Positions 24,591-32,453 of a DNA stretch of 64,000 nucleotides are shown here, in pieces (position 1 is the first letter of the stretch; each line of letters opens with the position of its first letter). A program made the position numbers and the translations under genes. Below the pieces are notes generated by a model that searched no databases, had not been told where the DNA came from, and was given only the letters and a program-made list of their open reading frames with translations. The stretch spans positions 372,001-436,000 of the forward strand of contig NZ_VCNG01000002.1 of the NCBI RefSeq assembly GCF_006227205.1, in the 5' to 3' direction. This DNA comes from Pseudomonas sp. ICMP22404 (GTDB lineage: Bacteria; Pseudomonadota; Gammaproteobacteria; Pseudomonadales; Pseudomonadaceae).

Positions 24591-25247
24591 ATGACTACTT
24601 TGACCACTGAACCTCTGGCGACCCTGATCGAACGCCTCTACACCCAGGCCAGCGCGGCCACCAGTCCGGTGCTGAGCACTGTGCCGAGTGAAGAGCGCGA
24701 GCGGCTGATGCGCAGCAAGACCGAATACCTCGACCTGTACGGAATGCTCAAGGACTTGTGGCTGCCGGTCTCCCGCGACACGGGCAAGCTGCTGTACATG
24801 CTCGCACGCAGCGCAAAGGCCAGGGCCATTGTCGAGTTCGGCACGTCGTTCGGCCTGTCTACCCTGCACTTGGCTGCGGCGTTGCGGGACAACGGCGGCG
24901 GCGTGCTGGTTGGCAGTGAGTTCGAGCCTTCGAAGATCGCCCTGGCGCGTCGCCATTTCGTTGAAGGCGCCGTCGATGATCTGGTGGACATCCGCGAAGG
25001 TGATGCGCTGGTTACCCTGGCCAGCGATCTCCCGGAAGCGGTCGATCTGCTCCTGCTCGATGGCGCCAAGTCGCTGTATGGCGACGTGCTGAGCCTGGTT
25101 GAAAAACACCTGCGGCCGGGCGCCCTGGTGGTGGCGGACAATACCGATTACTGCCCTGAATACCTGGCTTACGTGCGTTCACCGCAGAATGGCTACCTCT
25201 CCGTGCCTTTTGCCGATGACATTGAAGTGTCGATGCGTCTGGGATGA
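24591..25247 (+). CDS. Class I SAM-dependent O-methyltransferase
   Basis: 218-residue methyltransferase like caffeoyl-CoA/catechol O-methyltransferases. SAM motif VEFGTSFGLSTLHLAAAL (about residues 80-97), then VGSEFEPSKIALARRHF (acidic ribose-binding residue at about 111) and VDLLLLDGAKSLYGDVL with the metal/SAM Asp near 155, and VADNTDYCPEYL matching the DN..W-type motif. The ATG at 24591 is the likely start because the frame upstream crosses the operator. Probably derepressed when the divergent TetR protein binds its ligand. Substrate unknown. Confidence 0.87.
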   Translation: MTTLTTEPLATLIERLYTQASAATSPVLSTVPSEERERLMRSKTEYLDLYGMLKDLWLPVSRDTGKLLYMLARSAKARAIVEFGTSFGLSTLHLAAALRDNGGGVLVGSEFEPSKIALARRHFVEGAVDDLVDIREGDALVTLASDLPEAVDLLLLDGAKSLYGDVLSLVEKHLRPGALVVADNTDYCPEYLAYVRSPQNGYLSVPFADDIEVSMRLG

Positions 25248-25308
25248 TACGGGCCTCTTGAGGGGCTGCCGGGATCGGTGGCTGTCGGTTGTCCAACCCG
25301 ACGGCCGA

Positions 25309-26268
25309 TCAACCCAGCCTCGCTGCGGCCGCTTCATGCACCGCCTCGTCCCAGGCAGGCGTTGCAGGGAACAGCTCAAGCAGAAAGGCGATGAAGGCTT
25401 TTACGTTGGGACTGCCGCGTCGGCTTTCCGGCCACAAGGCGGTGATGGAGAAGCGTTCCGCAGTGAACTGGGGGAGGACTGGAATCAGTTCTCCCCGGCG
25501 AACATAGGGCGCAGCCACGTAGTGCGGGGTGATACCGATGCCTCCGCCCGCCGCCATGATAGCCGCCACCGCGTCGCTGACATCCACGGTGAATGCGGCG
25601 TCGGGGCTCCACTCAAGTTGTTTGTCGTCCGCCTGATAGGACCAGCGCAGACTCTGCCCGGTGCTCTGGTAGCGAAAGTTCACGCACTCATGCTCCGCAA
25701 GATGCTCGATGGTCGCCGGTATACCTTTTCGCTGCAGGTACTGGGGCGACGCAAACGCGCCGATTCGATGGGGCCCCAAGGGCCGCGAAACCAGACGTGA
25801 ATCGGTGAGGTTCCCCACGCGAACGGCCACGTCGATCCCTTGCTCGATGATGTCGGAATACTGATCGCCGAGTCGCAAGTCGATTGCCAGATTGGGGTAT
25901 TGCTCACGAAACCTGGGCAATGCAGGCGCCAGGATGTTCACGCCGATGGGGAGGGGGGCGGTGACTTTCAAGACACCTGAGGGCTCGGCGCGGGTTGCGA
26001 CCGCAGCCTGATCGATTTCTTCGACCTCTCGCAGAATGCGCAATGCACGCTCGTAAAGATCCCGCCCTTCAGGCGTGAGGGTCAGGGAGCGCGTCGTGCG
26101 GGTGAACAGCATCAGCCCGAAATGCTCCTCAAGCCGCTGCACGCTCTTGCTGACGGCGGAGGGGGACACCGAGAGCGCCCGCGCCGCAGCGGTATAGCTG
26201 CCCAGGGAGGCGGCCCGCGCGAATGCGATGAGTCCGGTAAGACGGTCGAGACCAATTTGTGCCTTCAT
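25309..26268 (-). CDS. LysR-family transcriptional regulator
   Basis: 319-residue LysR-type regulator with winged helix GLIAFARAASLGSYTAAARALSVSPSAVSKSVQRLEEHFGLMLFTR (about residues 12-57) and an effector domain of the type seen in CrgA-like members (SGVLKVTAPLPIGVNILAPALPRFREQYPNLAIDLRLGD). It is divergent from an atypical SDR at 26368 across 99 bp, which is the probable target. The effector is unknown. Confidence 0.9.
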   Translation of the reverse strand: MKAQIGLDRLTGLIAFARAASLGSYTAAARALSVSPSAVSKSVQRLEEHFGLMLFTRTTRSLTLTPEGRDLYERALRILREVEEIDQAAVATRAEPSGVLKVTAPLPIGVNILAPALPRFREQYPNLAIDLRLGDQYSDIIEQGIDVAVRVGNLTDSRLVSRPLGPHRIGAFASPQYLQRKGIPATIEHLAEHECVNFRYQSTGQSLRWSYQADDKQLEWSPDAAFTVDVSDAVAAIMAAGGGIGITPHYVAAPYVRRGELIPVLPQFTAERFSITALWPESRRGSPNVKAFIAFLLELFPATPAWDEAVHEAAAARLG

Positions 26269-26367
26269 GGCACTAGTAAAGCGACTTGCGCCCCAATTAT
26301 CAATCTACGATCACAGCCTTACGCTTACTCCATCGCACGCCATCCTGGCGTTCACTGGAGCCTCGAC

Positions 26368-27108
26368 ATGACCATCACCCCAACACTTGCATCCAATCTC
26401 ACCGGCCGTACGGTCGTCATCTTCGGCGGTACATCGGGCATCGGCCTGGCCGCCGCGATACAAGCGAAGGCCGCCGGGGCCAAGGTCTTGGTCATCGGCT
26501 CGGATGCGGCCCGTGCCGAGCAGGCGTCGAAGGAACACGGCTTGGACGGCTGGCGCGGAGCCGACGTGACCCGCCGTGAGGCGGTCGAGGCCGCGCTGGC
26601 GGACATTCCGGTAGTCGATCACCTGGTGCTGCTCGCCGGTACGTTCGTCACTGGAAGCATCCTGACCGCCGACGTCGATCATCTGCGCCGGGCGTTCGAT
26701 GAGCGTATCTGGGCGTCCATCAATGCGATCCGTATCCTGGGTGACAGGTTGTCCAAGGCGGGATCGATCACCTTCATCTCGGGTGCGCTCGCTGATCGAC
26801 CCAATGCCCATGGCACTGCCGTCATCGGGGCGGCATCGGCCGCCATGGAGTCGCTGGCCCGTGGCCTGGCCCTGGAGTTGGCGCCGATTCGGGTGAACAC
26901 CCTGTCGCCCGGCCCGATCGACACCCCGATCTTCAGCAAAGCGTTGGGCGAAGGCCGTGACGCCTACGTGGCTTCCCTGGAGCAGACCTTGCCGCTGCGT
27001 CGCATTGGTACGGCGGAGGAAGCCGGTGCTGCAACGGTGTTCTTGATGACCAACACGTTCATGAACGGTGCCGTGCTCAACGTTGATGGCGGTGCTCGAT
27101 TGGTCTGA
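26368..27108 (+). CDS. Atypical SDR-family oxidoreductase lacking the catalytic Tyr and Lys
   Basis: 246-residue SDR. The Rossmann motif GGTSGIG (about residues 20-26), the Asp-like segment GADVTRRE and an LAGT element replacing NNAG are present. ISGALADRPNAHGTAVIGAASAAMESL gives the catalytic Ser, but where classical SDRs have YxxxK the sequence is VIGAASA, so both catalytic residues are missing. The C-terminal SPGPIDTPIF and VLNVDGGARLV are normal. It may bind cofactor without classical reduction, or use other residues. Its 3' end overlaps the convergent MFS gene by 32 bp. Probably controlled by the divergent LysR gene. Confidence 0.85.
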   Translation: MTITPTLASNLTGRTVVIFGGTSGIGLAAAIQAKAAGAKVLVIGSDAARAEQASKEHGLDGWRGADVTRREAVEAALADIPVVDHLVLLAGTFVTGSILTADVDHLRRAFDERIWASINAIRILGDRLSKAGSITFISGALADRPNAHGTAVIGAASAAMESLARGLALELAPIRVNTLSPGPIDTPIFSKALGEGRDAYVASLEQTLPLRRIGTAEEAGAATVFLMTNTFMNGAVLNVDGGARLV

Positions 27109-28345
27109 TCTTGAAGGAACGAACGGACACCCCTCGGTAGAACGACAGGATGGCGAGTATCTGCACGACGACGGCGCCTGTCACGACGGCGATGATGGCT
27201 TGATCCGGGTGGCTGAAGGCGGTGCGCACCAGGCCGAAGAATGCAGGGGCGAAGGCATAGGTGGCCTGGCTGATCGCGACCATCAGCGCGATGACCCTGG
27301 CGGTGTGTTCTCGGCTGAACTCGGTCTGTGCGATCAACGGCGGCAGGGAGGTGGCGTTGCCGATGCCTGAGCCGATCAGCACCACCGCCATCCAGGCCAC
27401 TGACGGGTGGAGGTCCAGGCCGAGGAGCATCAAGGTGCCCAGCATCTGGATGGCGTAGCCCAGGCACGCCAGTAGCCTGCGGTCGATGCCTTGGATCATC
27501 AGGCGCGCCGCGATGTAGCGCCCGCCCATGGCACTGGCGGTGGCCAGGCCCATGGCAAGTGAGGCGTCATGGGCTCCCAGGCGTCCCGCCAGGATCGAGT
27601 ACAGGTGGGCGATCAAACCGATCTGGGCGAACAACCCCAGGGACATGCCGGTGGCCAATGTGCGGAAATTGGCCACCTTGAGGGTCTGCACGACAGTCCA
27701 TGGAACGGCACTGCTGGCGGGTATCAAGGGTTCCGGCTGCTCGGCGTTGTCAGGATGCTGTCCCAGGCTTTGTGGGGTTTTGTTGAAGACCAGGAAGGCG
27801 AAAATGCCGATGAGCAGCACGGCCACGAGGCTGATCACCAGCGCTGCCGTGGCAAAGCCAAAGCCCTCGATCAGCCATACCCATAGGGGCGAAAAGACCA
27901 CGCCGCCCAGGCTGGCGCCGTTGTAGGCTTTGCCCAGGGCCTTGGGCCTTTCCTTGACGTACCACGGCGCGACCAGGGTATTGACGGCCGCGGCCCCCAA
28001 GGTCACCCAGCCGATACCCGAGCACAGGGCACCGGCATACAGCACCCAGAGCTGGTCGGCTTGGGCCCAGATGTTCACGCCGATACCCAGGACGATGCTG
28101 CCCAGCAGAGTGATGGTTGGAATGCCGAAGCGTGCGTAGAGCCTGGGTAGATTGGCGATGACGATCGTGCCGCTGAGAAAGTGCAAGGTGACGGCAGTCG
28201 ATACCTGGGCGATGGGCCAACCCGTGCGCTCCATGACCGATTGCATGTAGATCGGCGGGCCATAAAAGCCGATTCCCCAACCGATCATTGCCAGGATGAA
28301 TGTGCAGGTCAGTACGGTTTCTCCAAAAAAACGCGTGCGTTTCAT
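27077..28345 (-). CDS. MFS transporter
   Basis: 422-residue major facilitator superfamily transporter with about twelve hydrophobic segments. The first is VLTCTFILAMIGWGIGFYGPPIYMQSV; between halves there is a loop ending FNKTPQSLGQHPDNAEQPEP. The profile resembles OFA/CynX-like members of unknown substrate. ATG 28345 is preferred over 28351 because AAGGAGG then has normal spacing. The last 32 bp overlap the convergent SDR gene tail to tail. Confidence 0.88.
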   Translation of the reverse strand: MKRTRFFGETVLTCTFILAMIGWGIGFYGPPIYMQSVMERTGWPIAQVSTAVTLHFLSGTIVIANLPRLYARFGIPTITLLGSIVLGIGVNIWAQADQLWVLYAGALCSGIGWVTLGAAAVNTLVAPWYVKERPKALGKAYNGASLGGVVFSPLWVWLIEGFGFATAALVISLVAVLLIGIFAFLVFNKTPQSLGQHPDNAEQPEPLIPASSAVPWTVVQTLKVANFRTLATGMSLGLFAQIGLIAHLYSILAGRLGAHDASLAMGLATASAMGGRYIAARLMIQGIDRRLLACLGYAIQMLGTLMLLGLDLHPSVAWMAVVLIGSGIGNATSLPPLIAQTEFSREHTARVIALMVAISQATYAFAPAFFGLVRTAFSHPDQAIIAVVTGAVVVQILAILSFYRGVSVRSFKIRPIEHRHQR

Positions 28346-28700
28346 CGCCATTCCTCCTTGTTGGCCTCAATGGTCTACGTGGCTAATCGGATATAGGCCA
28401 CTACGCTCTGTACGAATAGCTTTGATACTCGTTCATGCTGCGTTGAAAACAGTCTGACCTTCGTCTCAAGACTTTTCGTACGGAGCCCAGATTATGTGCG
28501 CGACAGGTCTTTCACTTCGATGTGTGACGAATGATGGGTGCGCGCCGGGGTTGTTTCTGATTGGCGACGGGAGATGGAGGCTGACGGTCTTGACCGAGAA
28601 TCTGCTGTTGTTCATATAACGGCGAAGAACTCTGCCGCCAGCGCCAGATAAGGTCCTGGCACGATGGGAGCCGCTGCGATGGTTGATCCGCCGCCAGTCG
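28346..28700. other. Intergenic region with an inverted-repeat element
   Basis: 355 bp without a gene. Its main feature is an imperfect inverted repeat, GCTCTGTACGAATAG (28405-28419) and CTTTTCGTACGGAGC (28472-28486), 13 of 15 pairing. The right arm contains GACTTTTCGTAC (28470-28481), the reverse complement of GTACGAAAAGTC at the left end of the 127-bp element at 29315. Confidence 0.4.
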
Positions 28701-29291
28701 TTAATCCGGTATCAAGCGCGCGAACTTCAAATGTTTGTTCAGCACAACCGCCTGCGCTTTTGTAAATCCCAGATCGAAAGCCTTGTGGCGTGCAATGGTT
28801 ACTTCGACTTCTTCAGTGGTCGTAAACATTTTTATCTCTTTTGAACCGTGAAGATACGGCTCATATCCTTCGCGATGCATGAGGACAAAATCGTTCATGT
28901 GTTGAGCGCCTGTCATTTTCTGCGGCAGGATTTTCCCCTTGAACAGGCTGGTCAGATCTTCATCGAATACGAACTGGACATTGACATAACCTGTTGCTCC
29001 CCCCGCTTCGTTTTCAAAACCACGAACCTTCGCTAATTCGGTCGATGTCCAGACTCTTGCATAGGTTCCGGTCTGGTAGGTTTCAAAGGCTTTCTCAAAG
29101 TCGAATGTCGACTCGCCTTCGCGTGATCCGCGTATTGAACCTGAAGCATCATCCCATTCTTTTTGCGCCATTCGCCTGTACAGCACCTCCCGATCCGGTC
29201 TTGACTCAGCATATTTCAGCGGCAACCTGGGAGCACGCCTCCTGCTGAAATATGTCATCAGTCGATCGAGTTCATCTGGGGGAACAGACAT
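28701..29291 (-). CDS. Hypothetical protein
   Basis: 196-residue soluble-looking protein that I do not recognise. It has no signal peptide or membrane segment; it is rich in charged and aromatic residues (FDFEKAFETYQTGTYARVW, GYVNVQFVFDEDLTSLFKGKILPQKM, HREGYEPYLHGSKEIKMF), a composition often seen in toxin or effector domains, but no catalytic motif is evident. A weak AAGGTGG precedes the ATG. It stands alone between two related inverted-repeat elements, which suggests acquisition as a cassette. Confidence 0.55.
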   Translation of the reverse strand: MSVPPDELDRLMTYFSRRRAPRLPLKYAESRPDREVLYRRMAQKEWDDASGSIRGSREGESTFDFEKAFETYQTGTYARVWTSTELAKVRGFENEAGGATGYVNVQFVFDEDLTSLFKGKILPQKMTGAQHMNDFVLMHREGYEPYLHGSKEIKMFTTTEEVEVTIARHKAFDLGFTKAQAVVLNKHLKFARLIPD

Positions 29292-29314
29292 CGGCAGCCA
29301 CCTTGGTCAGTCAG

Positions 29315-29441
29315 CTAGGGGTTGTACGAAAAGTCGCGAGGCGATCCGGCAGAGCGAAAACAGGCGATGAGCGAGGGGACTCGCGCGCGCCTGTTTTCAG
29401 CGAAGCATGATCCTTGCGGGGTAATGTCGTACAAAGCCTAG
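29315..29441. mobile_element. 127-bp MITE-like nested palindrome
   Basis: Terminal repeats CTAGGGGTTGTACGA (29315-29329) and TCGTACAAAGCCTAG (29427-29441) pair at 13 of 15 positions. Nested within are an 11-bp perfect repeat GAAAACAGGCG (29356-29366)/CGCCTGTTTTC (29388-29398) and a 5-bp GCGAG/CTCGC core. The whole unit can fold into one long hairpin and has no coding capacity. A related end sequence occurs at 28470. It also lies just after the binding-protein stop and may terminate that transcript. Confidence 0.5.
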
Positions 29442-29444
29442 CGG

Positions 29445-30371
29445 CTATTTGTAATGCTGCTCGAACACAGCCACCTGTTCCGGCTTGATCAGCTGAAAAG
29501 GCACCCAGACTTCCGCGTCGACCGGCTCGCCCTTGATCATTTTGACGGCGGCTTGCAGCGCGGCGGTCGCCTGGGCCTTGGGGTCCTGAAACACCGAGGC
29601 GACCAGCATCCCGCGCTTGATTGCCGCCAGCCCGTCGGGCAGGCCATCGATGCCGACAATCGCGATTTCGCCCTTGGCTTTTCCCGCTTGTTGCAGGGCC
29701 ATGGCCGCGCCGATGGCCATTTCGTCGTTGTTGGCGACAATGGCGTCGAACGAGGTACCGGCCAGCAGCCAGTTGCTGGTCAAGTCCATCCCCTTGGCCC
29801 GTTGCCACTCGGCGCTTTGCTGTTCGACGATCTTGATCCCGGGGTAATCCTTGAGCACCTGTTTGACCCCTTCGGTGCGGTCGTGCGTAGCGTTTTGCGC
29901 AAGGTCACCCATGATGATCGCGAGGGTGCCTTTGCCATTCAGCTTTTCCGCCAGGTAGTGCATTTGCAACTGGCCGGCCTCGATGTCGTTCGAGGCCACG
30001 GTGACCACGCCCTTGGGCAGGACGCGTTCGTCCGGGTGCCGGTTGACGTAGACCAGCGGCACCTTCGCCTCGACGGCGGCGCGGGTCATGTTGGTGGTGG
30101 CGGCGGTGTCCACGGGCAAGACGATGACCGCATCGACCTTCTGGTTGATGAAGCCCTGGACTTGGTTGAGCTGGCGCACGACATCGCCCTGGGCATCCTC
30201 GAACTGGATCTGGACGCTGTCTTTCTTTGCGGCGTCTTCCAGGCCGCTGCGTACATAGGTCATGAAGTTGTCGTCAACCCTGGCGATGCTGACGCCGATG
30301 CGATAACTGGCGGTGGCCCATTGGCTGAAGGCGAAGAGCAGCGTGGCAATAAGCAGTGTGCAACGACGCAT
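29445..30371 (-). CDS. Periplasmic sugar-binding protein (RbsB/MocB-like)
   Basis: 308-residue periplasmic substrate-binding protein of the ribose/inositol-binding type (PF13407). Signal peptide MRRCTLLIATLLFAFSQWATA with cleavage after A. Two lobes follow: YRIGVSIARVDDNFMTYVRSGLEDAA at the start, LPVDTAATTNMTRAAVEAKVPLVYVNRHPDE in lobe 1, ATHDRTEGVKQVL and VANNDEMAIGAAMALQQAG, then IVGIDGLPDGLAAIKRGMLVASVFQD. No ATP-binding or permease gene is in the neighbourhood, as with rhizobial MocB. It follows the isomerase gene (85 bp gap) and probably ends the sigma-54-driven operon. Confidence 0.9.
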   Translation of the reverse strand: MRRCTLLIATLLFAFSQWATASYRIGVSIARVDDNFMTYVRSGLEDAAKKDSVQIQFEDAQGDVVRQLNQVQGFINQKVDAVIVLPVDTAATTNMTRAAVEAKVPLVYVNRHPDERVLPKGVVTVASNDIEAGQLQMHYLAEKLNGKGTLAIIMGDLAQNATHDRTEGVKQVLKDYPGIKIVEQQSAEWQRAKGMDLTSNWLLAGTSFDAIVANNDEMAIGAAMALQQAGKAKGEIAIVGIDGLPDGLAAIKRGMLVASVFQDPKAQATAALQAAVKMIKGEPVDAEVWVPFQLIKPEQVAVFEQHYK

Positions 30372-30455
30372 GGTGATATTCCTTTTGTTGTTATGAGTCG
30401 ATCAGGCGTGAAGGTTGTCGGCGCACCTCGATTCATGCCCAAGGGCGCCGCCGTT

Positions 30456-31247
30456 TCATCGATCCAGACTAAACGCTTGCCGGAAGCGTTGAAGTGCCGC
30501 CTCGCTGTCGCCGCTGGCCCAGCCCTCAAGGCCGACGACACCGGTGTATCCCATGTCGAACAAGGCTTTGGCAATGGCCGGGTAGTGGATTTCGCCGGTC
30601 CCCGGTTCCATGCGGCCAGGGACGTCGGCCACTTGGATTTCGCCGATGGCGCTGCCGGCGCGCTGGATCAGTTCTATCAGGTTTCCTTCACCGATCTGTG
30701 CGTGGTAGAGGTCCAGGTTCAGCTTCAGATGAGGGCTGCCCACGGCCTCGATCAGCGCCAGGGTGTCATCGGCGCGAGCGAACGGCGTGCCAGGATGGTC
30801 TACCTCGGTGTTGAGGTTTTCCAGCAGGAACACCCGGCCGGCGTCTTCACCCAGGCGCGCGATTTTTTCCAGGGTCTTGCAGGCGTTCAACCACATGCGG
30901 CCGGTGGTGAGGGCCACCGGTTTGACCGGCAAGCCTTTGTCGCCCAGGCCTGTGCCATGCAGGTTGAGGCTCGGGCAGTTCAACCGGGCGGCGACGGCCA
31001 GGGATTCCCGTGCGCTGTCGAGCAGGTGCTGGATGTCCTCGGGGTCGGTCAGGTTGCCCGCGATGTAGCCGGTCATCGAGGTGAAGTCGGCGCCGGTGGC
31101 GACCAGGGCGGCAATGTCCTTCTTCGTCCAGTCCCAGATTTCGGCGCTGAAGCCCAGTGCGTGAATCCGTTTGACCCGCTCGGTGAACGGCAGGTCGAGG
31201 AAAACCATCTCGGCGCTGATCGCCAGTTTGAACGGAGTGAAGCTCAT
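30456..31247 (-). CDS. TIM-barrel isomerase/epimerase (Hyi/IolE/MocC-like)
   Basis: 263-residue xylose-isomerase-like TIM-barrel protein (AP endonuclease 2 family) resembling hydroxypyruvate isomerase, and IolE/MocC of inositol and rhizopine catabolism. Likely metal ligands fall in FLLENLNTEVDHPGTPFA, HLKLNLDLYHAQIGEG, GEIQVADVPGRMEPGTGEIHYP and GVVGLEGWA, in the usual order. It overlaps the dehydrogenase gene by 4 bases (ATGA), so the two are coupled. The exact substrate is unknown. Confidence 0.88.
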   Translation of the reverse strand: MSFTPFKLAISAEMVFLDLPFTERVKRIHALGFSAEIWDWTKKDIAALVATGADFTSMTGYIAGNLTDPEDIQHLLDSARESLAVAARLNCPSLNLHGTGLGDKGLPVKPVALTTGRMWLNACKTLEKIARLGEDAGRVFLLENLNTEVDHPGTPFARADDTLALIEAVGSPHLKLNLDLYHAQIGEGNLIELIQRAGSAIGEIQVADVPGRMEPGTGEIHYPAIAKALFDMGYTGVVGLEGWASGDSEAALQRFRQAFSLDR

Positions 31248-32266
31248 GGTCGGCCTCCTTGCACGCGCACGGGCTGGCCTTGCTGGAACGACTCGATGCA
31301 GGCGCGGGCAATGGCCAGGGCAGCGCGGGCGTCTTCACCGCTGGCGAGGGGCTTTTCGCCGGTGCGCAGGCAACTCACAAAATGGTTGAGCTCGGCCACA
31401 TAGGCATCCCGTAGCAGGTCGGTGTCCAGGCGCTGTGTGTCGGCCTGGATGCCATCGGCCAGGTAGCGAACCAGGTCGGAGTCATTGACGGCGCCCATGG
31501 TCAACATGCCGGCGCTGCCGAACACTTCGCCCCGGACATCGTAGCCATACACCGCCTGGAAATTCGCCTCGGCGGTGGCGAGGGCGCCGTTGTCGAAACG
31601 CAGGGTCACCATGGCGGTGTCGAGGAAACCCTTGTCCTTGAAGTCTGGCGCGATCAGGGCATCGGCCATCACGAAGACTTCGACGACCTCGGCCCCAGGA
31701 TTGAGGTAACGCAAGGTGTCGAAGTCGTGGATCAGGGTTTCGAGGAAGATCACCCACTGCGGGGAGTTGGCCGGATTGTTCAGCGCCGGGTCGCGGGTCA
31801 GCGACCGCAGCAGTTGCGGGGTGCCGATGCGGCCGGCGACCACGTCCAGGTGCGCAGTGCGAAAACTCTTGGCGAAGCGGCGGTTGAAGCCGACCTGCAA
31901 GGTGACCCGGGCATCGGCGGCAGCGGCGATGGCGCGGTCCGCTTCGTCGAGGGTGATCGCCATGGGTTTTTCACAGAACACACTTTTGCCAGTGCGGGCT
32001 GCGCTGATGACCAGCTCGGCGTGGCTGCGGGCCGGAGCGGCAATCAGTACGCCGTCGATCTCGGGGTCGTCGAGCAATTGCTGTGGGTCGGTGTAGACCC
32101 GCTCCACCCCCAACTGTGCCGCCAGGCGGGCGGCTTGGCCCGGTGTCGGGTCGGCGATGGCAGCCAGGCAGGCGCCGGGAATGTGTCGGGCTGCCGTCAG
32201 GCCGTGAAAGCTGCCCATGCGGCCGGCGCCAATGAGACCGAGGCGGATGATCTTGGATGTATTCAT
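31244..32266 (-). CDS. Gfo/Idh/MocA-family dehydrogenase (inositol 2-dehydrogenase-like)
   Basis: 340-residue NAD-dependent dehydrogenase. Rossmann motif LGLIGAGRMGSFHG (about residues 9-22), the EKP cofactor motif in VFCEKPMAITLDEADRA (about residue 98), and the catalytic segment ETLIHDFDTLRYL (about residue 175). It resembles inositol dehydrogenase and MocA. The ATG at 32266 starts the domain directly; a longer frame to 32347 runs across the sigma-54 promoter and is rejected. First gene of the operon and divergent from its activator. Confidence 0.92.
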   Translation of the reverse strand: MNTSKIIRLGLIGAGRMGSFHGLTAARHIPGACLAAIADPTPGQAARLAAQLGVERVYTDPQQLLDDPEIDGVLIAAPARSHAELVISAARTGKSVFCEKPMAITLDEADRAIAAAADARVTLQVGFNRRFAKSFRTAHLDVVAGRIGTPQLLRSLTRDPALNNPANSPQWVIFLETLIHDFDTLRYLNPGAEVVEVFVMADALIAPDFKDKGFLDTAMVTLRFDNGALATAEANFQAVYGYDVRGEVFGSAGMLTMGAVNDSDLVRYLADGIQADTQRLDTDLLRDAYVAELNHFVSCLRTGEKPLASGEDARAALAIARACIESFQQGQPVRVQGGRP

Positions 32267-32324
32267 GAAACGCACTTCCCCTTTTTTTGTTATCAGCAGG
32301 ATTGTTTTCGCTGTACAGGCAGGG

Positions 32325-32342
32325 GAGCAAAGCCTGTGCCAA
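32325..32342 (-). promoter_or_regulatory. Sigma-54 promoter of the dehydrogenase operon
   Basis: On the minus strand TTGGCACAGGCTTTGCTC, with GG at -24 and GC at -12 separated by exactly 10 bases, close to consensus TGGCAC-N5-TTGCW. It lies 59-76 bp upstream of the dehydrogenase ATG and is divergent from a sigma-54 activator gene. AT-rich DNA with GATAAG/CTTATC repeats at 32349-32390 could hold activator sites. Confidence 0.85.
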
Positions 32343-32453
32343 TGCATATCTTATTGATAAGTAAGAATTTATTCCTTATCTAGCAAAATAAGTGTTAATT
32401 CTCATGACATGCCTATACTGCACATGTACATAAAATGAACATTGGAGCTTTTC

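Noticed and set aside
29454..31403. Open frame of 649 codons on the plus strand across three minus-strand genes
   Set aside because: It runs through the binding-protein, isomerase and dehydrogenase genes, all of which have clear motifs, and carries none itself.
29445..32266. Simple myo-inositol (iol) operon
   Set aside because: iolB, iolC, iolD and iolI-type genes are absent and the second arm has an oxygenase system not used for myo-inositol, so a modified inositol or inosamine is more fitting.
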